From assembly GCA_934234215.1 (NCBI GenBank), contig CAKQHB010000011.1, positions 20,208 to 84,207 on the forward strand: 64,000 nt of DNA, written 5' to 3'. The translations under genes and the position numbers were made by a program. This stretch comes from an uncultured Cuneatibacter sp. (GTDB lineage Bacteria > Bacillota > Clostridia > Lachnospirales > Lachnospiraceae). The stretch's first letter is position 1; each line of letters begins with the position of its first letter. Below, in pieces: positions 24,404 through 31,864 of this stretch. The notes beneath the pieces were generated by a model. That model ran no database searches and had not been told where the DNA came from. It was given only the letters and a program-made list of their open reading frames with translations.

Positions 24404-25674
24404 TTATCTGCACCTGCCTTTACTATATAGTCTCCGCTCTCCAGCTTGCCGTCCGGATAATCCTCCGGGGTCGTCACGCCGGAAATCGCTACGTTCTTGC
24501 CAATCGTTACATCTGCCGGGATGTAAGTGCGCTCGCCTACGGTTACAAGATCAAATGCGTAGATCTTCTCGCTCAGCTTGCTCGGTGCGAACTCGCCAAC
24601 ACCCATCACAACACGCTCGCCTACTTCGCTGTCTTCTGCGATGATCGCCTTTGTGATCTGGGCACCGGCACCAATCACCGTATTCTTCATGATGATGGAA
24701 TCCCGGACAACCGCGCCCTCTGCAATTACAACGCCGGGTCCGATAACGGAGTTGTAAACTTCGCCATAAATCTCGGCGCCTTCACCGATGATACTGCGGC
24801 TTACGACTGCGTTTGCTGCCACATACTGAGGCGGCAGGATGTCGGACTTGGTATAGATCCGCCAGAACTCTTCGTACAGGTTAAATACAGGAATGATATC
24901 GATCAGCTCCATGTTTGCTTCCCAATAGGAACCCAGTGTGCCGACATCTTTCCAGTATCCGTTATATTCATAACAGAACAGGCGCTTGCCGTCTGCATGG
25001 ATCTTCGGGATAATGTGCTTACCAAAGTCACATTCCGGAATATCCTTCATCTCGATCAGCGCTTCTCTCAGCACCGGCCAGTTGAAGATGTAGATACCCA
25101 TGTTTGCCAGATTGCTTCTCGGATGAGCAGGCTTCTCCTCAAAATCATCAATTCGGTTATTCTCATCCGTGATAATAACACCGAAGCGGCTGGCTTCCTC
25201 GATCGGAACCGGCATCGCTGCGATGGTCAGGTCTGCGTTCTTGGACTTGTGGTAGTCTAACATCACCTCATAGTCCATCTTATAAATATGGTCACCGCCT
25301 AAAATCAGGACATAGTCCGGATTAAAGGAATCAATGTACTCAATGTTCTGATAAATCGCATTCGCCGTACCGGTATACCACTCACTCTTTCCATTCCCCT
25401 CATACGGAGGCAGAATGGAAATACCACCTACGTTACGGTCAAGATCCCACGGAATACCGATTCCGATGTGTGCGTTCAGCCGCATCGGCTGATACTGGGT
25501 CAGAACACCAACTGTATCAATTCCGGAATTGATACAGTTGCTCAGCGGGAAATCGATAAAACGGTACTTACCCCCAAAGGAAACTGCCGGTTTTGCAACT
25601 TTCGATGTCAAAACACCAAGTCGGCTTCCCTGTCCACCCGCGAGCAGCATAGCAATCATTTCTTTCTTAATCAC
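24400..25674 (-). CDS. glgC: glucose-1-phosphate adenylyltransferase (catalytic subunit)
   Basis: 424-residue catalytic subunit that makes ADP-glucose from ATP and glucose-1-phosphate. Motifs: MLLAGGQGSRLGVLT (nucleotide loop), KPAVSFGGKYRFIDFPLSNC (substrate and activator site), GTANAIYQN, and a C-terminal beta-helix of hexapeptide repeats. The start is GTG (25674), favoured by AGGGGTG eight bases upstream; an in-frame ATG lies five codons downstream. It is the first gene of glgCD, with a clear promoter upstream. Confidence 0.95.
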   Translation of the reverse strand: MIKKEMIAMLLAGGQGSRLGVLTSKVAKPAVSFGGKYRFIDFPLSNCINSGIDTVGVLTQYQPMRLNAHIGIGIPWDLDRNVGGISILPPYEGNGKSEWYTGTANAIYQNIEYIDSFNPDYVLILGGDHIYKMDYEVMLDYHKSKNADLTIAAMPVPIEEASRFGVIITDENNRIDDFEEKPAHPRSNLANMGIYIFNWPVLREALIEMKDIPECDFGKHIIPKIHADGKRLFCYEYNGYWKDVGTLGSYWEANMELIDIIPVFNLYEEFWRIYTKSDILPPQYVAANAVVSRSIIGEGAEIYGEVYNSVIGPGVVIAEGAVVRDSIIMKNTVIGAGAQITKAIIAEDSEVGERVVMGVGEFAPSKLSEKIYAFDLVTVGERTYIPADVTIGKNVAISGVTTPEDYPDGKLESGDYIVKAGADK

Positions 25675-25727
25675 GATATCACCCCTTGTTGTTAGTTATT
25701 AAAAAGTCCTGCTCAAGTATTGTTTTT

Positions 25728-25755
25728 ATTATACCACAGTCTTCCAGAAAAGCAA
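25728..25755 (-). promoter_or_regulatory. glgCD promoter
   Basis: On the minus strand: TTGCTT (25755-25750), a 16-base spacer and TATAAT (25733-25728), 54 bases before the GTG start. Confidence 0.65.
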
Positions 25756-25844
25756 ACAATATTAACAAATTTCTTACGTGTTTTTTTCTTTGATTATACA
25801 TTTTAACCATTTTACACAATATGTGTGTTCCTGTCTTTTTTCCT

Positions 25845-25873
25845 TTGATTTTTTCATTTGAAACAGCTATAAT
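25845..25873 (+). promoter_or_regulatory. murC promoter
   Basis: TTGATT (25845-25850), a 17-base spacer and TATAAT (25868-25873), 38 bases before murC. The rest of the 236-base divergent gap is AT-rich without other structure. Confidence 0.7.
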
Positions 25874-25910
25874 GAATGCATAATAAATAGGAAAAGCAGA
25901 GGATAATTCC

Positions 25911-27305
25911 ATGTATCAGATAAATTTTAAGCAGCCACAGGCAATTCACTTTATCGGAATCGGCGGTATCAGCATGAGCGGTCTCGCGGAGATTCTGCTG
26001 GATGTCGGATTCCCGGTATCCGGTTCTGACCCCCATCCGTCCCCGTTGACGGATCATCTCGCCAGCCAGGGCGCAACGATCTATTCCACTCAGGTAGCTG
26101 AGAACATCACCGATGATGTCCGCATCGTTGTGTACACCGCAGCGATCCATCCGGACAACCCGGAGTACAAAGAGGCAGTGCGCAGAGAGCTTCCGATGCT
26201 CAGCCGTGCCGATCTGCTTGGACAGATCATGGAGAACTACAAAAACTCCATCGCCATCTCCGGTACCCACGGCAAGACGACAACCACCTCTATGATTTCT
26301 GAGATCCTGCTTGGCACCGATCTGGACCCCACGATCTCCGTTGGCGGCATCCTGCCCTCGATTCACGGCAACATCCGCATCGGCGCTCATTCCGTCTTTG
26401 TCACCGAAGCATGTGAGTACACAAACAGCTTCCTGTCCTTCTATCCGACTCAGGAAATCATCTTAAACATTCAGGAGGATCATTTGGATTTCTTCAAGGA
26501 TCTGGAGGACATCCGCCATTCCTTCCGCCGTTTTGAGGAGAATCTGAAGAAGGGCGGCACTCTGATCATCAACGGACAGATCGACCGTCTGCCGGAGCTG
26601 ACTGCCGGACTGACCTGTCCTGTTGTGACATTCGGTATGACCGGAACAGAAGATTATTTTGCAACCAATATTACTTATAATGAACTGGGCTTCCCCGGAT
26701 TTGCGATCCACAAGAAAAACACCGATGGCTCTGACATCCTGCTGTGTCAGGTACAGCTTCAGGTTCCCGGCGATCACAACATCGCAAATGCACTTGCCGC
26801 CGCTGCTTCCGCAGACCAGCTGCATGTCGCTCCGGAGCAGATCGCAGCCGGACTTTCCGGATTTTCCGGAACTGACCGCCGCTTCGAAAAGAAGGGCGAG
26901 CTTGGCGGTGTGACGATCATTGATGACTATGCACATCATCCTCAGGAGATCACCGCTACCTTAAAGGCTGCAGCGCGTTACCCGCACCGCAAGATCTGGT
27001 GTGTGTTCCAGCCTCATACTTATACCCGTACCAAAGCATTTCTGGACGACTTCGCAAAGGCACTTTCCATGGCAGACGAAGTGGTACTTGCCGACATCTA
27101 TGCTGCTCGTGAGACCGATACTCTGGGCATCAGCTCAAAGGATCTGGCAGAGCGGATTGCCGCACTGGGCACATCCGTTCACTATTTCCCGTCCTTCGAC
27201 GAGATCGAGACATTTTTGCTGACAAATTGTATCCACGGTGATTTGTTGATAACTATGGGTGCCGGAGATGTGGTAAAAATAGGCGAATCCTTACTTGGAC
27301 TCTAA
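25911..27305 (+). CDS. murC: UDP-N-acetylmuramate-L-alanine ligase
   Basis: 464-residue cytoplasmic Mur ligase that adds L-Ala to UDP-MurNAc using ATP, the first peptide step of peptidoglycan synthesis. Domains in order: the UDP-binding N-terminal domain (FIGIGGISMSGLAEILL), the ATPase with GTHGKTTTTSM, and the C-terminal domain with DDYAHHPQEI and FQPHTYTRT. The start at 25911 follows GAGGA. Directly downstream come a short hairpin and two pairs of DnaA boxes. Confidence 0.97.
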   Translation: MYQINFKQPQAIHFIGIGGISMSGLAEILLDVGFPVSGSDPHPSPLTDHLASQGATIYSTQVAENITDDVRIVVYTAAIHPDNPEYKEAVRRELPMLSRADLLGQIMENYKNSIAISGTHGKTTTTSMISEILLGTDLDPTISVGGILPSIHGNIRIGAHSVFVTEACEYTNSFLSFYPTQEIILNIQEDHLDFFKDLEDIRHSFRRFEENLKKGGTLIINGQIDRLPELTAGLTCPVVTFGMTGTEDYFATNITYNELGFPGFAIHKKNTDGSDILLCQVQLQVPGDHNIANALAAAASADQLHVAPEQIAAGLSGFSGTDRRFEKKGELGGVTIIDDYAHHPQEITATLKAAARYPHRKIWCVFQPHTYTRTKAFLDDFAKALSMADEVVLADIYAARETDTLGISSKDLAERIAALGTSVHYFPSFDEIETFLLTNCIHGDLLITMGAGDVVKIGESLLGL

Positions 27306-27306
27306 G

Positions 27307-27324
27307 TTATCCACATTATCCACA
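27307..27324 (+). promoter_or_regulatory. two adjacent perfect DnaA boxes
   Basis: TTATCCACA at 27307-27315 and again at 27316-27324, head to tail with no gap. The first base of the pair is only two bases after the murC stop. Both match the DnaA consensus exactly. Confidence 0.8.
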
Positions 27325-27326
27325 AG

Positions 27327-27365
27327 AAAATCCACGAAATCGCATTTTTTGATTTTGTGGATTTT
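27327..27365. terminator. hairpin after murC
   Basis: AAAATCCACGAAATC (27327-27341) pairs with GATTTTGTGGATTTT (27351-27365) with one mismatch, followed by T-rich sequence. It is a probable murC terminator embedded in the DnaA-box region. Confidence 0.55.
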
Positions 27366-27463
27366 TCCTTGTTCTCCACCGAATTTATGAAATTGTCGAA
27401 AATGGCTTAGAATAAAGAATTTTAAGAGCTTTTCCGTCGGATTTTTATTGGATATCCCCGTAG

Positions 27464-27480
27464 TTATCCACTTATCCACA
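27464..27480 (+). promoter_or_regulatory. second pair of DnaA boxes
   Basis: TTATCCACT (27464-27472) overlapping by one base with perfect TTATCCACA (27472-27480), in the same orientation as the first pair. They lie about 48 bases upstream of the putative -35 of the dnaD-like gene. The intervening 140 bases are AT-rich. Confidence 0.8.
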
Positions 27481-27527
27481 ATCTACCTCGCGAATTTCTT
27501 ACACATTTCGGTGGAAACAGGCTCCTA

Positions 27528-27556
27528 TTTTCAAAAAGTGGTGGATATGTTATACT
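27528..27556 (+). promoter_or_regulatory. possible promoter of the dnaD-dnaI operon
   Basis: TTTTCA (27528-27533), a 17-base spacer and TATACT (27551-27556), 37 bases before the start codon. The -10 is good and the -35 weak. Confidence 0.5.
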
Positions 27557-27593
27557 TGCAACCAGTACAAATCATGCAGAAAGAAGGAGTTTC

Positions 27594-28817
27594 ATGTCAC
27601 CATTTATCCTGCATCAAAAAGGCGCCGGACCGTCTTTATCTGTTCCGATCTGGTTTTTAACTGAATATATGCCGGAAGCCAATGGCGATTTTGTCAAAGT
27701 CTATCTCTTTTTGCTCCTGACCGCCAGCCGCTCCGAGGCCAGCCTGTCTGTGGATACGATTGCAGATGAGCTGTCCTGTACAGAGTCCGATGTGATCCGT
27801 GCTTTGAAATATTGGGAGAAGCGCGGTCTGCTGCTCCTTGTGACCGGCGCGGACGGCTCCCTCCACGAGGTCGAGCTGATCGACCCGACACCGGAGGCTG
27901 CCGCCCAGACAACGACATTCTCCACTCCGGTCTCCGCTGTAGCACAGACTGCTGCTGCGATGACATCCGCTCCGCAGCCCGTGACACCGGATATCCCGAA
28001 GGAGCCGCAGGTGGCTGCCCGCAAAGCGCCACAGCCTGTCTCCTCCGCTTCCGTGCTGAACGATCCGGAGTTCCAGACACTTGTGATGGTTTCCGAGCAG
28101 TATCTCGGACGCACGCTGTCCCGCTCCGATGTGGATATCTTTGCGAGCTGGTATCACGATACCGATCACAACTTTGATCTTATCGACCACCTTGTACAAT
28201 ATTGCGTGGAGAGACAGATCCCTCGTCTGGACTATATGAACAAGGTCCTGATCAACTGGCAGAACGCCGGCATCAAGACCGTCCAGGAGGCGAAGGATTT
28301 CAGCAAGCAGCAGTCCGAAGACATGTGGGCTGTCTTCCGGGAACTTGGCATTACCAACCATCGCCCGACTACGGAAGAAGCCGGCAAGCTAGACTACTGG
28401 CGCAAGAATCTGGGTTTTTCTATGGAGATGATCCTGGAAGCCTGCCGCCGCACGATCCGATCCATTCAGTCCCCGAACTTTAACTATGTTCAGGGCATCC
28501 TGGAGGACTGGAACAAACAAAATGTACATGATATGGAGGCTCTCAAAAAAGCCGACGAAGCATTTGATGCGGAGAAGGCTGGACGAGGCACCGGCAAGCG
28601 CTCCTCCGCGGAACGCCGATCCGGCGGAGCCAGACGCTCTGCTTCCTCTCCGAACCGCTTCCATAATTTCGAACAACGCTCCTACGACTATCAGGAATGG
28701 CAGCAGGATCTTCTGTCTCCGTATCAGAACCAGAATCCGACCCCCGATCCTGTCCCCGACACTGCGGGAGACAGCTGGGCGGATACGCTGCTCGCCTCTT
28801 ATAAAAAGAAGGGTTAA
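27594..28817 (+). CDS. DnaD-like primosomal protein
   Basis: 407-residue DnaD/DnaB_2-type protein. Firmicute DnaD proteins remodel origin DNA and help load the replicative helicase. The N-terminal part is a winged helix (FVKVYLFLLLTASRSEASLS, then ESDVIRALKYWEKRGLL). A Pro/Ala-rich linker covers about residues 105-150. Two C-terminal DnaB_2-like helical domains follow (SRSDVDIFASWYHDTDHNF and GKLDYWRKNLGFSMEMI, ending in NFNYVQGILEDWNKQNV). The last 80 residues are basic and low-complexity. The start follows AAGGAG. The dnaI-like gene begins three bases after its stop. Confidence 0.9.
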   Translation: MSPFILHQKGAGPSLSVPIWFLTEYMPEANGDFVKVYLFLLLTASRSEASLSVDTIADELSCTESDVIRALKYWEKRGLLLLVTGADGSLHEVELIDPTPEAAAQTTTFSTPVSAVAQTAAAMTSAPQPVTPDIPKEPQVAARKAPQPVSSASVLNDPEFQTLVMVSEQYLGRTLSRSDVDIFASWYHDTDHNFDLIDHLVQYCVERQIPRLDYMNKVLINWQNAGIKTVQEAKDFSKQQSEDMWAVFRELGITNHRPTTEEAGKLDYWRKNLGFSMEMILEACRRTIRSIQSPNFNYVQGILEDWNKQNVHDMEALKKADEAFDAEKAGRGTGKRSSAERRSGGARRSASSPNRFHNFEQRSYDYQEWQQDLLSPYQNQNPTPDPVPDTAGDSWADTLLASYKKKG

Positions 28818-28820
28818 ATT

Positions 28821-29825
28821 ATGCCATTAAAAAATTCGCAATACGATGCCCTCATGCGGGAATATAACCGCAGACAGGCGGAAGACTACAGACGTCAGGC
28901 TGCCTGTATCGAGGAGATCCATGCCCGAATCCCGGCAGTTGCAGAATGTGAGCGGCAGATCCGCGCCCTCTCTCTGGAGCAGGTTGCAAGCCGCGTGCAG
29001 GGCGACGATTCCGGCAGGGCGCTGTACCGTGCCAAGCTGGATGATCTCATCCACGAAAAAGAAAAGCTTCTGACCGATGCCGGATATCCAGCCGATTACA
29101 TGCAGATGCATTACACCTGCCCCGACTGCAAGGACACCGGCTACATCGGACAGAAGCGCTGCCATTGCTTTATCCGCGCCGCAGCTGCACTGCGCTATGA
29201 TCAGTCCGGTCTGCAGCAGGTCTTAGAAAAAGAAAACTTCTCCACCTTCACCGATCAGTATTACGATGATAAGGTGATGGTACCGGAGCTGGGCATGACC
29301 GTGCGGCAGCATATGCGCCATATCGTGTCTCAGTGCCTCGCTTATATCGACCAGTTCGGGGAAAAACACGACAGTCTGCTTTTTACCGGCAACACCGGTG
29401 TGGGCAAGACCTTCCTGACCCACTGCATCGCAAAAGCGCTTCTGGATCAGGGCTATTCCGTTGTATCCTTTACCGCGTCCCAGCTGTTTTCCCTGTTTTC
29501 CAGTCAGATTTCCCATCGGGAGGATGATGATCTGGCAGAGTTGGATTCCGACATTCTGGACTGTGATCTGCTCATCATCGACGATCTGGGCACGGAGCTG
29601 GGGAATACTTTTGATAACGCCAAGCTGTTTCACTGTATCAATCAGAGACTTCTCCTGCAGAAATCTACGATCATTTCCACCAACCTCTCTCTGGAGGCTG
29701 TGACGGATCGCTATTCTGTCCGGGTGACTTCCCGTCTGTTCTCCGAATATCAGGTTCTGCCGCTTTTTGGCTCTGATATCCGAAAAGAGAAGGCGCGCAC
29801 CCGCGATCTGCACCGGAACTCTTGA
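28821..29825 (+). CDS. DnaI/DnaC-type helicase loader ATPase
   Basis: 334-residue AAA+ ATPase of the DnaC/DnaI/IstB group, predicted to load the replicative helicase. The N-terminal third is helical with a cysteine cluster (CPDCKDTGYIGQKRCHC near residues 96-112) that probably binds zinc. The ATPase has GNTGVGKTF (Walker A), LLIIDDLGTE (Walker B) and an arginine-rich sensor near VTSRLFSEYQVLPLFG. It follows the dnaD-like gene by three bases with the weak site AAGGG, so translation is probably coupled. It is not a transposon IstB: no transposase is adjacent and the partner is DnaD. Confidence 0.92.
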   Translation: MPLKNSQYDALMREYNRRQAEDYRRQAACIEEIHARIPAVAECERQIRALSLEQVASRVQGDDSGRALYRAKLDDLIHEKEKLLTDAGYPADYMQMHYTCPDCKDTGYIGQKRCHCFIRAAAALRYDQSGLQQVLEKENFSTFTDQYYDDKVMVPELGMTVRQHMRHIVSQCLAYIDQFGEKHDSLLFTGNTGVGKTFLTHCIAKALLDQGYSVVSFTASQLFSLFSSQISHREDDDLAELDSDILDCDLLIIDDLGTELGNTFDNAKLFHCINQRLLLQKSTIISTNLSLEAVTDRYSVRVTSRLFSEYQVLPLFGSDIRKEKARTRDLHRNS

Positions 29826-29893
29826 CGAAACCCGCTTGTTCTGTTATAAAATGATAACGTTGACTTTTTGTAACTTACTTATGGAGGATAATC

Positions 29894-31096
29894 ATGCAAA
29901 ATCAGACGAATTCCCATCCACTGTACACAATTCCGGTCGGTCCTCTGGGTCTGATCCCTATGAACGGATGCCAGCCTCTCGGAGAGAAGGTTGATGCATA
30001 CCTGTCCATGTGGCGTCACCAGCGCGAGCAGAGTCCGGAAAACCGCCTTTCTTTCCTGGAATACCAGAAGGACTCCTACATCGTAGATGCAGCCGTTCCG
30101 CGTTTCGGTTCCGGTGAAGCAAAGGGTATCATCAACCAGTCCGTTCGTGGTGATGATCTCTACATTCTGGTGGACGTCTGCAACTACAGTCTGACTTATT
30201 CCCTCAGCGGACATGTAAATCATATGTCACCTGACGACCATTTTCAGGATCTGAAGCGTATCATCGCTGCTGCAGGCGGCAAGGCAAAGCGTATTACCGT
30301 TATCATGCCGTTCCTGTATGAGAGCAGACAGCACCGCCGCACCGGCAGAGAGTCTATGGACTGCGCTATGATGCTGCAGGAGCTGGTTCACATGGGCGTT
30401 GACAACATCATCACCTTTGATGCTCATGATCCCCGTGTCCAGAATGCGATTCCACTGCATGGCTTTGAGGACGTTTCCTGTACCTACCAGTTCATGAAGG
30501 CGCTGATCGCTGCAGAGCCGAATCTGCAGATCGATGCCGATCATCTGATGGTTATCAGCCCGGATGAGGGCGGTATGTCCAGAGCTGTCAAGTACACCAA
30601 CTACATGGGCGTAGACATGGGTATGTTCTACAAGCGCCGCGATTATACCCGTATCGTAAACGGTAAGAACCCCATCGTTGCTCACGAGTTCCTTGGTTCC
30701 AACGTAGAGGGCAAGGACATGCTGATCATCGACGATATGATTTCTTCCGGTGACAGTATGTTAGACGTTGCCAGAGAGCTGAAACGCCGCAAGGCTCGCA
30801 AGGTCTTTGTTGCAGCTACCTTCGGTCTGTTCACAAACGGTCTGGCAAAGTTCGACGAAGCTTATGAGAATGGTCTGATCGACCGTGTTCTGACGACCAA
30901 CCTGATCTACCAGACTCCCGGTCTGCTGTCCAGACCTTACTATGTCAGCGTAGATCTGTCCAAGTACCTGGCACTGCTGATCGATCATCTGAACCACAAC
31001 GCAAGTATTCAGGATCTGCTGATCCCCACCGATCGTATCAACCGCCTGCTGGCAAAGCACAAGGCTGCACAGAGCGAGCAGAAGGAAGAGGCTTAA
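29894..31096 (+). CDS. prs: ribose-phosphate pyrophosphokinase
   Basis: PRPP synthetase, which makes the activated ribose used for purine, pyrimidine, His and Trp synthesis. At 400 residues it is longer than the classical 315-residue enzyme, the form I associate with clostridia. The PRPP-binding loop is MLIIDDMISSGDSMLD, the catalytic region is MPFLYESRQHRRTGRES, and FDAHDPRVQNAI is the metal-binding segment. The start at 29894 follows TGGAGG. It lies 68 bases after the helicase-loader gene and is followed by the tandem structured repeats. Confidence 0.93.
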   Translation: MQNQTNSHPLYTIPVGPLGLIPMNGCQPLGEKVDAYLSMWRHQREQSPENRLSFLEYQKDSYIVDAAVPRFGSGEAKGIINQSVRGDDLYILVDVCNYSLTYSLSGHVNHMSPDDHFQDLKRIIAAAGGKAKRITVIMPFLYESRQHRRTGRESMDCAMMLQELVHMGVDNIITFDAHDPRVQNAIPLHGFEDVSCTYQFMKALIAAEPNLQIDADHLMVISPDEGGMSRAVKYTNYMGVDMGMFYKRRDYTRIVNGKNPIVAHEFLGSNVEGKDMLIIDDMISSGDSMLDVARELKRRKARKVFVAATFGLFTNGLAKFDEAYENGLIDRVLTTNLIYQTPGLLSRPYYVSVDLSKYLALLIDHLNHNASIQDLLIPTDRINRLLAKHKAAQSEQKEEA

Positions 31097-31142
31097 TTCG
31101 AATCCCTTCGATAAAAAGCAATTTTATTTTCTCAGATGAAAA

Positions 31143-31273
31143 AGAATGTGCCTTGGCACATTCTCGCGCCGAGCGCGGTCGCTTGCGACATATTTCTTCT
31201 TCGCGCGAGTGCGCATCCCGCGGAGCGCTTTTTTACTTTATAGGAAATGTAACGCAATTTCCTATAAAGTAAA
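31143..31273. repeat. tandem structured repeat, unit A
   Basis: First of two related units of about 135 bases. Three hairpins in order: AGAATGTGCC/GGCACATTCT (31143-31164); a GC-rich middle part with GTCGC-TT-GCGAC; and ACTTTATAGGAAAT / AATTTCCTATAAAGT (31235-31271). The gap 31097-31469 holds only these units and a terminator. Confidence 0.85.
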
Positions 31274-31276
31274 AAT

Positions 31277-31409
31277 AGAATCCTGCGATACAGGATTCTC
31301 CGCCTGCGGCGGGTCGCGAAGCGACAAATTCTTTTCCGCCGCAGTGCGATCCACGCGTAGCGTTTTTTTTGCTTTATAGGAGATGCGACGCAATTTCCTA
31401 TAAAGCAAA
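31277..31409. repeat. tandem structured repeat, unit B
   Basis: Second unit, offset by about 135 bases. It has the same order: AGAATCCTG/CAGGATTCT (31277-31299), GTCGC-GAA-GCGAC, and GCTTTATAGGAGAT / AATTTCCTATAAAGC (31371-31406). Stem bases differ from unit A but remain paired (base of the third stem A-T in unit A, G-C in unit B). Confidence 0.85.
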
Positions 31410-31410
31410 A

Positions 31411-31450
31411 AGACGCGATTTCCAGTTTTGATTTGGAAATCGCGTCTTTC
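31411..31450. terminator. strong terminator at the end of the repeat array
   Basis: AGACGCGATTTCCA (31411-31424) and TGGAAATCGCGTCT (31434-31447), a perfect 14-bp stem followed by TTCTTATTTTT on the plus strand and preceded by a run of A. It separates prs from the convergent small gene. Confidence 0.85.
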
Positions 31451-31469
31451 TTATTTTTCCTAATCTGCT

Positions 31470-31643
31470 TTAGTCCATCAGCGTATATGTGAACATCGCA
31501 TAGTGCAGGCGACTGCCCTCCCGGATTTCCTCCGGCAGAAGCGCTCTCGCCACCAGCTTCCACTCTGCAGACGGATCGTCCGCCTGCTGCAGCTGTGCAT
31601 AGTCGCCGTCGATCTGTGCTACGATATAATCACACTCAAACAT
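31470..31643 (-). CDS. small DUF3006-like protein
   Basis: 57-residue protein, MFECDYIVAQIDGDYAQLQQ at the start and RALLPEEIREGSRLHY near the end. The pattern of an N-terminal 'IDGDYA' strand and a 'LLP...REG' strand resembles DUF3006, a small beta-barrel-like family of unknown function. The start at 31643 follows AAGGAG. It lies 11 bases after the copA stop, so it is the last gene of the csoR-copA transcript. No metal-binding residues are evident. Confidence 0.65.
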   Translation of the reverse strand: MFECDYIVAQIDGDYAQLQQADDPSAEWKLVARALLPEEIREGSRLHYAMFTYTLMD

Positions 31644-31654
31644 CTCGTTTCTCC

Positions 31655-31864
31655 TTATTCCAGACCACAAAACTTATAACCAGCTTCCTCTACAACAGCC
31701 TTGAACTCGCCCTCGGCAACTTCTCGCTCGCAGGTTACAACAGCATTCTTCGCCTCGTGGCTGACGGATACTACGGTCACACCTTCCATTCCATTCAGTG
31801 CCTTTGTCATCGCTGCTTCGCAGTGCGGGCACATCATACCCTCGATCTTGATTGTCTTTGTCAT
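31655..31864 (-). CDS. internal in-frame start giving a CopZ-like chaperone
   Basis: Within the copA frame, the ATG at 31864 is preceded by a perfect AGGAGG eight bases upstream. Translation from it would give a 69-residue HMA protein (MTKTIKIEGMMCPHC...), the length of free CopZ copper chaperones. The same codons also encode the C-terminal domain of the full ATPase, so the locus may make both products. The site is visible; use of it is inference. Confidence 0.55.
   Translation of the reverse strand: MTKTIKIEGMMCPHCEAAMTKALNGMEGVTVVSVSHEAKNAVVTCEREVAEGEFKAVVEEAGYKFCGLE

Noticed and set aside
27307..27480. Chromosomal origin oriC
   Set aside because: DnaA boxes and AT-rich DNA are present, but dnaA, dnaN and rpmH are not nearby. 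It is kept as a DnaA-box cluster only.
28821..29825. IS21-type transposon IstB
   Set aside because: Similar ATPase fold, but there is no IstA transposase or terminal inverted repeat, and the neighbour is a DnaD-like gene.
31132..31563. 143-codon minus-strand frame across the repeat array
   Set aside because: It is made of hairpin repeats, has no ribosome site and crosses a terminator.
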